A DNA stretch of 64,000 bases. It comes from Agrobacterium vitis. GTDB taxonomy: Bacteria > Pseudomonadota > Alphaproteobacteria > Rhizobiales > Rhizobiaceae. The DNA lies in assembly GCF_013426735.1 (NCBI RefSeq), contig NZ_AP023273.1:1-64000 (forward strand). The letters run 5' to 3'. Of the stretch, positions 23,480 through 31,680 are shown one piece after another; positions within the stretch are counted from its first letter, which is position 1, and each line of letters opens with the position of its first letter. The notes beneath the pieces were generated by a model. It searched no databases and was not told where the DNA came from. It saw nothing but the letters and a program-made list of their open reading frames with translations. The translations under genes and the position numbers were made by a program.

Positions 23480-26400
23480 TTAGGGCTTGTCCTGGATGGC
23501 TAGATCCAAACGCTGGGCAAAACGCTGATGAAAACGGGATTTGCCGATGATCGACAGATGGTTGGTGCCGGTCACCAATTCGCAAGCGGTGGCATTGGGC
23601 GAATAGCGGCGCCAATCGATAACGCTGAGACCCCGCGTCACCGAATCCTCAGCCGAAAACGCATGGATGCGGAACTCCGAGGTCTTCAGCTGATAATTGC
23701 GGAAAATCATCGCGTTATCGAGCAAAACCCAGAAAATATGCTCTTCCGAGCCGATATCCGGCCCATCGACCGGCAGCGGCACGTTATGCTTGACGATATG
23801 ATGCAAGAATTGCTCGTAAACCTCGGCATCCATCGCCGCCATCAACGTCAGCCAGGCCTCGCGCATCGGCGCTACCTTTAGCCAGCGTTGCACGGCGTCA
23901 TGGGTGCGCTCACGCACCCCAGGCTCGAAATGCGGCCAGACGCCAATGGCGAACTCATCGCCCATGTCGCAGACATCGACCATGCCGATCATCCGAAGAT
24001 CGACGTCATTGCCAAGCTGCTGCGCTGCCTCATAGGCGAGAAGCCCGCCCCAGGACCACCCAAGAAAGGCGCAAGGCCGTCCCTTAGCCTGGCTGCGCAC
24101 CGCTTCGGCGTAGCGGGCGGTAATATCCTCGACCCTGGTGCTGAGCGCTGGCGTTTCGGTCAGCGAATAGCAGACGAAGCCCGTGGCCGGCTGGTTCGGC
24201 CCGAGATAATCCACCAATCGCATATATTCCCGCGTGCTCACCAGAAGACCCGGGAAGCAATAGAGCACAGGACGATCGCCATCGCGGCGCAGATAGATCG
24301 CCCCGACCTTGTCCTCCTGCCGGTTTTCGTCCATCGCCAGTGCCAGATCGCGCACGGTCGGATAGTTGAACATGTCGGCAATGGTCAGCGGCCATTTTGG
24401 ATGCTGCATTTTCAGCCGCGAGACGATCCGTACCGCCGCCAGCGACTGGCCGCCGACATCGAAGAAGTTTTCGGTGACGCTGAGTTCGGTGATATCAAGG
24501 ATCTGCTTCCAGACCTCCAGAATGGCGGATTCCTTGTCGTCGGCGGGGGGGACGATATCTCGTTGCAGCTTGGGCAGCGGCAGCGCGCTGCGGTCAAGTT
24601 TGCTGTTCGGCCCCATCGGCAACGCATCGAGCACCATGATATGCTGTGGCACCATGTAATCCGGCAGGGCGGTGACGGCAGCGCGACGAAGGTCGTTGAC
24701 GTTCACATCCTCGTCTTCCCGGACCACCACATAGGCGATCAGCGCGCTGCGTCCGCTATCCTGATGCAGCAGAACCACGGCCTCCGACACATTCGGATCG
24801 GCACGCAGCACCGCCTCGATTTCGCCCGGCTCGATACGATAGCCACGCAACTTGATCTGGTGATCGACCCGGCCGGCAAATTCTACAGTGCCATCTTCGC
24901 GCCAGCGGCCGAGATCGCCGGACTTGTACATCCGCCCACCGTTGGCGGAAAAAGGATCATCAATGAAACGATCCGCCGTCAGCTCCGGCTGGCCGAGATA
25001 GCCGCGAGCAATACCGCTGCCGCCGATATGGATCTCGCCGATCACCCCGACCGGCACCGGCACCAGATCGCTGTCCAGCACATAGATGCGGCGGTCGCCG
25101 ACACCCCGGCCAATCGGCGCAACCGTTCCCTCAAACCGGGTTCCCGCCGGGATCTTCCACACCATCGGCGTCATGATGGTTTCGGTTGGCCCATAGCCGT
25201 TGATCAGCATCTGCGCCTTGAGATTATCGGTCAGCAGATCGAAAACCGCCTGGGACAGCGCTTCACCGCCGAAGGAATAGAGCCGCAGCTGCGGTATTTC
25301 GCCCTTTTCCGCCGCATATTCGGCAAGGCCCCGGACATAGCTGGTCGGCAGGCTGGCATTGTTGACGCCGTGCCTGCGCATCAGCGCGAAAGCATCTTCC
25401 GGCGTCGCCAGCTTGTCCGACGTCAGCACCACACCGCCACCCGCCATCAGCGGCACCATCCAGCGCTCATGCCCGCCATCCGAGGTGAAGGGCAAGACCG
25501 GATATTCGCAGGAAGTCTCATCCATTTCATAGATGCGCAGCGTCGCTTTGCAATGATGCGCCAGCGGACCATGCTCAACAGCAACCCCCTTGGGAATGCC
25601 GGTGGAGCCGGACGTATAGATCACATAGGCAAGCTGGGCTGGCGCAATAGCGACGACCGGTGGCTCGGTGCTTTCCGAGGATAGATCGAGCGTGTCGAGA
25701 TTGAGGATCGGCGTGCCGATGTCACGCGGCAAATCGGTGATGTAACGCCCCCGCGAAATCACCAGCGCCAGACCCGGCGCGCTCAGGATATGGCGGTTGC
25801 GGGCTTCTGGATGATCCGGCTCGACCGGCGTAAAAGCGCCACCGGCCTTCAGCACCGCCAGAATGGCGATGATCGCGTCGATGGATTTGTTCAGCGCCAC
25901 GGCAACCCGGTCTTCCGGGCCGATCCCCATGGCGACCAGCCGATGGGCGAGCCGGTTGGCGGCGGCTTCCAGCGCGCCATGGGTAATTGACGTATCGCCC
26001 TGCGCCACCGCGAAAGCGTCTGGCCTTCGCTGCGCCTGGGCCGAAATCACTTGATGGATCGGCGTGCCATCATCGGTCTCAGGCTGGTCGGGATAGGGCG
26101 CTGACAACAGGTCCAGCTCTTCAACCGGCATGAAAGCAATCGCGCTGACCAGCTGCTCCGGCTGCCCCCGCAGGGCCTCGAACGCCAGGCTCAGATCGCG
26201 GGCGAACCGCTCGATCATTGCATCATTATGGCTCTGCGGATCATAGCCAAGCCGGATCGCCAATGTCTCCGACCCCAGGCCGGAAATGGTCACGACCAGA
26301 CCTGCATCGCGCCGCGCAGGCGGCTCTACCAGAACGGCAACCGGCTGACCGGCCACAACCTGGGCCTCCACCTGGAGGGCGGGCCGCACATCCAGCACCG

Positions 26401-27463
26401 TTGCAACCAGGCTGGCGGCCTCGAAGCCATCGTCGCGCCGCGCCAGGGCATTCGTCAGCGCTTCGAACGGCAAATGGTGGGACAGCGCGGTGGCAACACC
26501 CTCGGCCAGCCGCTCGCGCACCGCGCTGAGGGCCAAACGACCATCGATCTCGCTGGTGACGAGCAACAGATCTTCTGTGCGGGTCGCAACCGGGCAATCC
26601 GCCTGCCGGGTTACCAACCCGATCCGCTGGGTACCACAGCCGCTATAGCGACGAAGCACAATGGCCAGTGCCGCCAGGCTGTCCTGCGTCACATCAACAA
26701 CGGATGCGGATGAAGAGCACGCGACCTCGATGACCTGCTCGCGCCATGTTTGCGGACCAGAATTTGCCACACCTGCCGCTGGAGCCTGGGCGGGCAGCAT
26801 CGCCACCGTCTCCTGTGCCACCAACCGGTTAAACCAGAAATCGGCGTCAGCATCTGCTATCTGCGGCATTGCGGCGCCTTGAACCAGCCAATGTGCTGCA
26901 TCAAGCAAACCCGCCTCTTCACGCCCTAAATCAGCCTGTCGATCAAGCCCATCAAGAAAATCGACGGCCAACCGGTCGAGGGCCGTCCGGTCACCAATCA
27001 GAGGATGCAACGACAACAATAGGCCAATAGCCTGCCCACCTACCGTAAATAGCGTAAATTGCGCGGCGGCATCCTTTTCCAGATCAAGCGCCCTACCGGA
27101 ATAGGTGGAGGAAACCTCCAGTAATACAGTCTCCAACTCCCCATCCTTTGCAAGCTCACGCTCAACAACAGGCAAGGGCTTTTGGCCAAGCAACTGATAA
27201 ACGATCCCGCCTGCCCGCACTTCAAAGCGACGATTTAACAGGGGATGACGAAGCATCAGCGTCTCAATTCCAGCGTGTGCACGATCAACCCCGACAGGCG
27301 CGAAGCGAAAGCCGATAGACTGACGCCCATAGACCACTTCATGGCCCGCCTGCGACAACAGCCAGATCCGTGATTGCTGCGATGATAATGGCCATGCACG
27401 CCCCTCATCGAATCCGGTTTTGGCGATTGATGCGGCCGTCGTTGCCCGATCATGAATTGTCAT
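23480..27463 (-). CDS. vbsS: Single-module nonribosomal peptide synthetase (VbsS-like): degenerate C, A, T, TE
   Basis: 1327 aa. Order: condensation-like domain (about 25-445); adenylation domain (about 470-965; YTSGSTGIPKG at 616-626, GYGPTE at 756-761, YKSGDLGRW near 846, NSKLDR near 953); carrier domain (about 980-1045; FDVGGQSL, Ser1007 for phosphopantetheine); thioesterase (about 1065-1327; GWSWGG with Ser1137, His1302 in TNHLSIIG). The condensation motif HHxxxDG reads LHPLIGD at 152-158, so it is atypical. By hand alignment to GrsA the specificity residues read D-G-E-S-S-G-G-M-T-K, an acidic pocket suited to a basic or hydroxylated basic amino acid. With one module and a TE, iterative oligomerisation and cyclisation, as for vicibactin, is likely. 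Confidence 0.88.
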   Translation of the reverse strand: MTIHDRATTAASIAKTGFDEGRAWPLSSQQSRIWLLSQAGHEVVYGRQSIGFRFAPVGVDRAHAGIETLMLRHPLLNRRFEVRAGGIVYQLLGQKPLPVVERELAKDGELETVLLEVSSTYSGRALDLEKDAAAQFTLFTVGGQAIGLLLSLHPLIGDRTALDRLAVDFLDGLDRQADLGREEAGLLDAAHWLVQGAAMPQIADADADFWFNRLVAQETVAMLPAQAPAAGVANSGPQTWREQVIEVACSSSASVVDVTQDSLAALAIVLRRYSGCGTQRIGLVTRQADCPVATRTEDLLLVTSEIDGRLALSAVRERLAEGVATALSHHLPFEALTNALARRDDGFEAASLVATVLDVRPALQVEAQVVAGQPVAVLVEPPARRDAGLVVTISGLGSETLAIRLGYDPQSHNDAMIERFARDLSLAFEALRGQPEQLVSAIAFMPVEELDLLSAPYPDQPETDDGTPIHQVISAQAQRRPDAFAVAQGDTSITHGALEAAANRLAHRLVAMGIGPEDRVAVALNKSIDAIIAILAVLKAGGAFTPVEPDHPEARNRHILSAPGLALVISRGRYITDLPRDIGTPILNLDTLDLSSESTEPPVVAIAPAQLAYVIYTSGSTGIPKGVAVEHGPLAHHCKATLRIYEMDETSCEYPVLPFTSDGGHERWMVPLMAGGGVVLTSDKLATPEDAFALMRRHGVNNASLPTSYVRGLAEYAAEKGEIPQLRLYSFGGEALSQAVFDLLTDNLKAQMLINGYGPTETIMTPMVWKIPAGTRFEGTVAPIGRGVGDRRIYVLDSDLVPVPVGVIGEIHIGGSGIARGYLGQPELTADRFIDDPFSANGGRMYKSGDLGRWREDGTVEFAGRVDHQIKLRGYRIEPGEIEAVLRADPNVSEAVVLLHQDSGRSALIAYVVVREDEDVNVNDLRRAAVTALPDYMVPQHIMVLDALPMGPNSKLDRSALPLPKLQRDIVPPADDKESAILEVWKQILDITELSVTENFFDVGGQSLAAVRIVSRLKMQHPKWPLTIADMFNYPTVRDLALAMDENRQEDKVGAIYLRRDGDRPVLYCFPGLLVSTREYMRLVDYLGPNQPATGFVCYSLTETPALSTRVEDITARYAEAVRSQAKGRPCAFLGWSWGGLLAYEAAQQLGNDVDLRMIGMVDVCDMGDEFAIGVWPHFEPGVRERTHDAVQRWLKVAPMREAWLTLMAAMDAEVYEQFLHHIVKHNVPLPVDGPDIGSEEHIFWVLLDNAMIFRNYQLKTSEFRIHAFSAEDSVTRGLSVIDWRRYSPNATACELVTGTNHLSIIGKSRFHQRFAQRLDLAIQDKP

Positions 27464-27792
27464 TGCTTCCAGAGCCTCACACTTTTTCAGTTTTCATCTG
27501 AATTTTTATTTATAATTTTCCATTTCAATAACTTTCTGATCTATTTTTAAAGCAATTCCAAAAATAATTAGATTTTCTATTATTCATTTTCCCAAACAGC
27601 TCTCGTCAAATCTATTGGCTTGATGACGAATGACAGGTTGGAAAATTCAGAAGAAAATTTTCGAAAATTAAATTTCCCGATACATGTGAATTCGCCAAGC
27701 GCTCATTCGTCCTGCTGGGAGTGGCACTATTTTATCGCGGGCATGATCCATGTCCGCACAGGTTTGGCCACGACGCAAACGGAGACATAGAT
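27464..27792. promoter_or_regulatory. AT-rich divergent promoter region between vbsS and vbsA
   Basis: 329 bases, clearly richer in A/T than the flanking genes. It holds a 14-base perfect palindrome, AATTTTCGAAAATT, at 27656-27669. No TGA-N9-TCA iron-responsive motif was found, so iron control may act through the sigma factor rather than directly. No gene is supported; the reading frame from 27721 into vbsA is only an N-terminal extension without a ribosome binding site. Confidence 0.5.
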
Positions 27793-28950
27793 ATGGACGC
27801 CTCTCTCGCAACCGTGCAAGCAAACACCGGCACGCCTTGCTCCAGCCTGCGCCTTCCCGCAGGTGGCTTCCGCGGTTATACTTTCAACAATTTACAATCT
27901 TTGATTGTCATTGCGCATGATGATACTTTGCGGATCGAGCAGAGTGGTTCCGTCATTGCCGGAGGCCATATCGTCTGGTCAGATACGCCCCGGCTGATCG
28001 TTGAAACACTCTCCATAGAGGCAGTCGCTTCCCAGCAAGTCAACAGTTTCTCCACACTCGATACCATGCTCGAGGCGATCCTGACCTGCCACCCGGAGAT
28101 CCATACGCTTGCCGTGGACCTGCCGGAAGGTGTGGATTGCATCCCCTTTGCCGCTTCCGGCATGCTGCTCCCCACAGAGAGCGGGTGGATCGCAAAAGCC
28201 CAGGGCTTTTTTCAGCAATCGACGCTCTGGCTCGGCCAAGTACCGCCTGCCTATCCCGATATTCCGGTGATGACCAATGGCGTCTTGCATCCCATGCGCC
28301 CGCCAAAGCCGGTTGGGCCGGTCTATAGCCGGTTCATTCCCTGGCTGGACAAGGTTCTCGGTTTTCACGTCGCCTCGCCAGAAGCGGATCTGCCGCATTT
28401 CCACCGTTGGATGAACGATCCGCGCGTCGCTGCGATCTGGGAAGACAACGGCACGCTTTCACAACATCGTGATTTTCTCGAAAACCGGCTTGCCGACCCC
28501 CGCACCTTGCCGCTGATTGGCACGTTCGGCGGGGTGCCTTTCGGCTATTTTGAGCTTTACTGGGCCAAGGAAGACCGGCTCGGCCCGCATTACGATGCCG
28601 ACAGCCATGATCGGGGCTGGCATGTGGCAATCGGCGAGGATGCGTTTCGCGGAAAACCCTATGTCAGCGCCTGGCTGCCCTCGCTGATGCACTACATGTT
28701 CCTTGATGACCCGCGCACGCGGCGCATCGTCGGCGAACCCATCCACCATCATCACCAGCAGATCCGCAATCTCGACCATTCAGGCTTCGCCAAGATCAAG
28801 CATGTGCAGTTTTCCCATAAGAAGGCTCTACTGGTTATGCTGTTGCGCGAACGTTTCTTTGCCGACCAGCTGCTTTCACCTGATCTGACCGGTCTGGTCG
28901 ATAAGGATGGCCTTGCCGTTCCAGGGTCCTTGGCGCGTGGCGGCCTATAA
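27793..28950 (+). CDS. vbsA: Siderophore acyltransferase (VbsA/IucB/AlcB/RhbD family)
   Basis: 385 aa from MDASLATV, with GGAGA before the ATG. The C-terminal about 200 residues are a GNAT-like domain of the hydroxamate-forming type: FHRWMNDPRVAAIWED, PFGYFELYWAKEDRLGPHY, DRGWHVAIGEDAFRGK and RRIVGEPIHHHHQQIRNLD are typical of IucB/AlcB/RhbD enzymes. It would acylate the N-hydroxy amine made by the VbsO-like protein. The N-terminal half is less conserved. The stop codon overlaps the exporter ATG (TAATG). The acyl donor (3-hydroxybutyryl in vicibactin, acetyl or succinyl in others) cannot be read from sequence. Confidence 0.85.
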   Translation: MDASLATVQANTGTPCSSLRLPAGGFRGYTFNNLQSLIVIAHDDTLRIEQSGSVIAGGHIVWSDTPRLIVETLSIEAVASQQVNSFSTLDTMLEAILTCHPEIHTLAVDLPEGVDCIPFAASGMLLPTESGWIAKAQGFFQQSTLWLGQVPPAYPDIPVMTNGVLHPMRPPKPVGPVYSRFIPWLDKVLGFHVASPEADLPHFHRWMNDPRVAAIWEDNGTLSQHRDFLENRLADPRTLPLIGTFGGVPFGYFELYWAKEDRLGPHYDADSHDRGWHVAIGEDAFRGKPYVSAWLPSLMHYMFLDDPRTRRIVGEPIHHHHQQIRNLDHSGFAKIKHVQFSHKKALLVMLLRERFFADQLLSPDLTGLVDKDGLAVPGSLARGGL

Positions 28951-30362
28951 TGACATCTTCAAAGACGAAAATGGCGGCGGATCTCAACGATCCGCGCATC
29001 AAACGGCTGGTGATGACGGTTGCCCTGCCCGCTGTGGCAGGGCTGACGGCCAGCGCCGCCCACCATGCTGTCAACGCCATGTTCATCGGCGCATTGGGGC
29101 CGCAAGCGCTGGCAGGCGTCAGCCTCGTGCTGCCGCTGTTCCTCCTGGTTAGCGCCGCAACGGAAGGCTTGGGCATAGGGCTTGCCACACTTCTGGCGCG
29201 CTCGCTCGGTCAGGGCGATGTGAAGGGCGCGTCCTCGGTTGCCGTAACCGCCCTGGTTGCCGCCGTGCCGATGGGCATCGTGCTGTCCACGCTCATTTAC
29301 CTCGCCTTGCCTGCGTTCGTGCAGGCGGTGGGCGGTGAAGGCGATCTCCTCGCCTCGGGCCTGATCTATGGACGACTGATCGCCTTTGGCGTGACGCTCG
29401 GCATGTTGCAGGCGATCTGCGATTTCATCGCCATTGCCGAGGGCAATTCCCGTTTCTCGATGACGGTGTTGATCGCCAGTTTCGCCCTCAACATCGCGCT
29501 TGATCCAGTGTTCATTTTCCTGCTCGATTTTCGGGAAGCGGGCGCGGCGATTGCCACCATGGTATCGACGGTTGCGGCTCTTATGGCCTATGCCGTTTAT
29601 TTCTATCGCAGGCGGGGCAATGTCCGAATTGATCTGCGCCTGATCCGCTGGCACCTGCTGAAACCGATCTCCAGCATTGGCATCCCGGCCTGTGCCACCA
29701 GCATCGTCACCGGCCTCGGCTTCATGGTTCTCTTGCGTCAGGCGAGCCAAAGCGGCGGTGAAACCGGCGTAGCCGCCATTGCCATTGCCATCCGGCTGAT
29801 TGCCTTCGGGCAATTGCCGGTCTTCGGCTTCTGCCTTGGCGCGCAAAGCGTCGTCAGCCATGCCGTGGGGCTGGGTGACGACCAACGGATCAAAGCCACC
29901 ATTCGCTTTATGCTGATGGTCACCATTCCTGTTGCTCTCTGCTATTCCACGCTCTTGCTGGTCGCAGCAGGTCCCATCGCCCGGCTGTTCACCGAAAGCC
30001 CTGAGGTTGCCGCGCAAACCGCCGCCTGTCTTCGTCTACTGTTTCCGGTCTTTCCGCTGGCAGCCTTCCAATCCGTCCTGCTGGTCATGCTGCAATCACG
30101 CGGACGGGCTGGCTTGTCGGCGCTCGTCGGGCTGGCACCGAATGGTTACATGCTGATCCCGCTTCTTTTGTTTTTACCCGCCTGGCTCGGCTTTACCGGC
30201 GTTGCGATAGCGCCTGCCGCCGCTGCGGTGCTGACCGCCGCTCTCGGCATTGTCGTCGCCCGCCGCGAATGGGCGACCATCCTCCCTTCCAGCATTCCTT
30301 CCAGCGACGGCCCACTTCCCGGCCTGTCCGCACTCCATCCAGAGACAAGAGGTTTATCATGA
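28950..30362 (+). CDS. vbsD: MATE-family efflux protein, probable siderophore exporter (VbsD-like)
   Basis: 470 aa with about twelve hydrophobic membrane segments, beginning FAD-free with LNDPRIKRLVMTVALPAVAG and a conserved APQ-like region (GALGPQALAGVSLVLPL). The family is NorM/DinF. It is coupled to the acyltransferase (TAATG) and to the next gene (ATGA). In the R. leguminosarum vbsADL operon, as I recall it, VbsD is the presumed exporter, and the order A-D-L is kept here. Inner-membrane export of the finished siderophore is the inferred role. Confidence 0.8.
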   Translation: MTSSKTKMAADLNDPRIKRLVMTVALPAVAGLTASAAHHAVNAMFIGALGPQALAGVSLVLPLFLLVSAATEGLGIGLATLLARSLGQGDVKGASSVAVTALVAAVPMGIVLSTLIYLALPAFVQAVGGEGDLLASGLIYGRLIAFGVTLGMLQAICDFIAIAEGNSRFSMTVLIASFALNIALDPVFIFLLDFREAGAAIATMVSTVAALMAYAVYFYRRRGNVRIDLRLIRWHLLKPISSIGIPACATSIVTGLGFMVLLRQASQSGGETGVAAIAIAIRLIAFGQLPVFGFCLGAQSVVSHAVGLGDDQRIKATIRFMLMVTIPVALCYSTLLLVAAGPIARLFTESPEVAAQTAACLRLLFPVFPLAAFQSVLLVMLQSRGRAGLSALVGLAPNGYMLIPLLLFLPAWLGFTGVAIAPAAAAVLTAALGIVVARREWATILPSSIPSSDGPLPGLSALHPETRGLS

Positions 30363-31546
30363 ACGAGACCCCACGATTCGACCCTGCTGCGAAAACCATT
30401 CCGGTTCCGCCCCCTGCCGGTTTTACCGGTCAAGACCCCTTCGATGCCGCCGTGCCGCCGATCTATCAGACATCGCTGTTTCTGTTCGACAGCTATGCCG
30501 AGTTGGAAGACGTCTTTGCCGGGCGCTCCCACAAGCCGATCTATTCACGTGGCGATAATCCAACCGTCCAGATCCTCGAGCACCGGATCGCCGAGATGGA
30601 AGGCGCACAGGCCGCACGGGCGTTTTCCAGCGGCATGGGCGCGATTGCCGCGACCATTCTCGCCTTCGTCAATCCAGGCGATCGGATCGTCACCGTCCGG
30701 CATGTCTATAGCGACGCATTCCGGTTTTTCGAAAAAGTGCTGAAGCGCTTCGGCGTTCTCGTCGATTATATCGACGGCACGGATACCGAAAGTCTGATTT
30801 CCGCCCTGCCGGGCGCAAAACTCGCCTATCTCGAAAGCCCGACCTCCATGGTGTTCGAGCTTCAGGATCTGGTCGCGGTTGGCGCTGCGGCGCGCCGTCA
30901 TGGCGTCTTGACCATTGTCGATAATTCCTGGGCAACACCGCTCTATCAAAAGCCGATCGCCGCAGGCATCGATCTTGTCATCCATGCCGCCTCGAAATAT
31001 CTGGGCGGCCAAAGCGATACGGTCGCCGGTCTCGTCACCGGATCGAAGGAGCATATCGCCCGGATCAACGGCGAAATCTTTCCCTATACCGGCGCCAAGC
31101 TTTCACCCTTCGAGGCCTGGCTGGTATTGCGCAATCTGGAAACACTCTCTTTCCGCATGCGCCACCACCATGAGGCAGGTCTCGAAGTCGCGCACTGGCT
31201 GAAAGCCAGCCAAGCCGTAGAACGGGTCATGCACCCGGTCTTCAGCGATCATCCGGGCCGCATCACATTGACAGGCTTTGGCGGATTGTTTTCGTTCGAA
31301 GTCAACGATGACATCGATGTCGCAGCGTTTGTCGATGCCTTGCAACTGGTACGGATCGGGGTCAGCTGGGGCGGACCTGAAAGCCTTGTCGTTCCCGCCA
31401 AGGCGGCACTCAGCATTTCACCGGAAACCAATGTCTTTGCCCGTTTCGGCGTCAGCGACCGAACCATCCGGCTCAATGTCGGGCTGCATGAGGCAAAGGC
31501 AATCATTGCTGATCTGGATCAGGCGCTTGCGCAAGCCGCGCGGTAA
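30359..31546 (+). CDS. vbsL: Cys/Met-metabolism PLP-dependent enzyme (VbsL-like position)
   Basis: 395 aa from MNETPRFD at an ATGA overlap. Fold type I features: SSGMGAIAATI near 90, DNSWATPLYQKPI with Asp188, and Lys213 in HAASKYLGGQSD for the PLP Schiff base. Closest families are cystathionine gamma-synthase/lyase and O-acyl-homoserine sulfhydrylase. In vicibactin loci the third gene of vbsADL is thought to supply the D-configured amino acid, but that assignment is from gene genetics and my memory. A beta/gamma-elimination or gamma-replacement reaction is equally possible. A terminator follows, which closes the vbsADL-like operon. Confidence 0.7.
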   Translation: MNETPRFDPAAKTIPVPPPAGFTGQDPFDAAVPPIYQTSLFLFDSYAELEDVFAGRSHKPIYSRGDNPTVQILEHRIAEMEGAQAARAFSSGMGAIAATILAFVNPGDRIVTVRHVYSDAFRFFEKVLKRFGVLVDYIDGTDTESLISALPGAKLAYLESPTSMVFELQDLVAVGAAARRHGVLTIVDNSWATPLYQKPIAAGIDLVIHAASKYLGGQSDTVAGLVTGSKEHIARINGEIFPYTGAKLSPFEAWLVLRNLETLSFRMRHHHEAGLEVAHWLKASQAVERVMHPVFSDHPGRITLTGFGGLFSFEVNDDIDVAAFVDALQLVRIGVSWGGPESLVVPAKAALSISPETNVFARFGVSDRTIRLNVGLHEAKAIIADLDQALAQAAR

Positions 31547-31591
31547 AAGCCGCCTCCCCTTGCTCGCTTAATTGATTGAAACTGCCAAAAG

Positions 31592-31628
31592 ACCGGCGGC
31601 GCGCCTGTAGCGCTTCGCCGGTATTTTT
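31592..31628 (+). terminator. Rho-independent terminator after vbsL-like gene
   Basis: ACCGGCG (31592-31598) pairs with CGCCGGT (31616-31622), followed by ATTTTTGCC. It lies 45 bases after the PLP-enzyme stop codon and separates the vbsADL-like operon from lysA. Confidence 0.75.
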
Positions 31629-31680
31629 GCCATATGTCACGCGCGCGCCATCGTTTGCCTGCCTTTATCCCAAGGCCCCC

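Noticed and set aside
27721..27792. GTG-initiated 24-residue extension of the acyltransferase
   Set aside because: No Shine-Dalgarno before the GTG; a GGAGA precedes the ATG at 27793. The extension lies in the divergent promoter region.
27464..27792. A RirA-type TGA-N9-TCA box in the vbsS-vbsA promoter region
   Set aside because: Several TGA triplets were checked on the given strand; none had TCA at the right distance.
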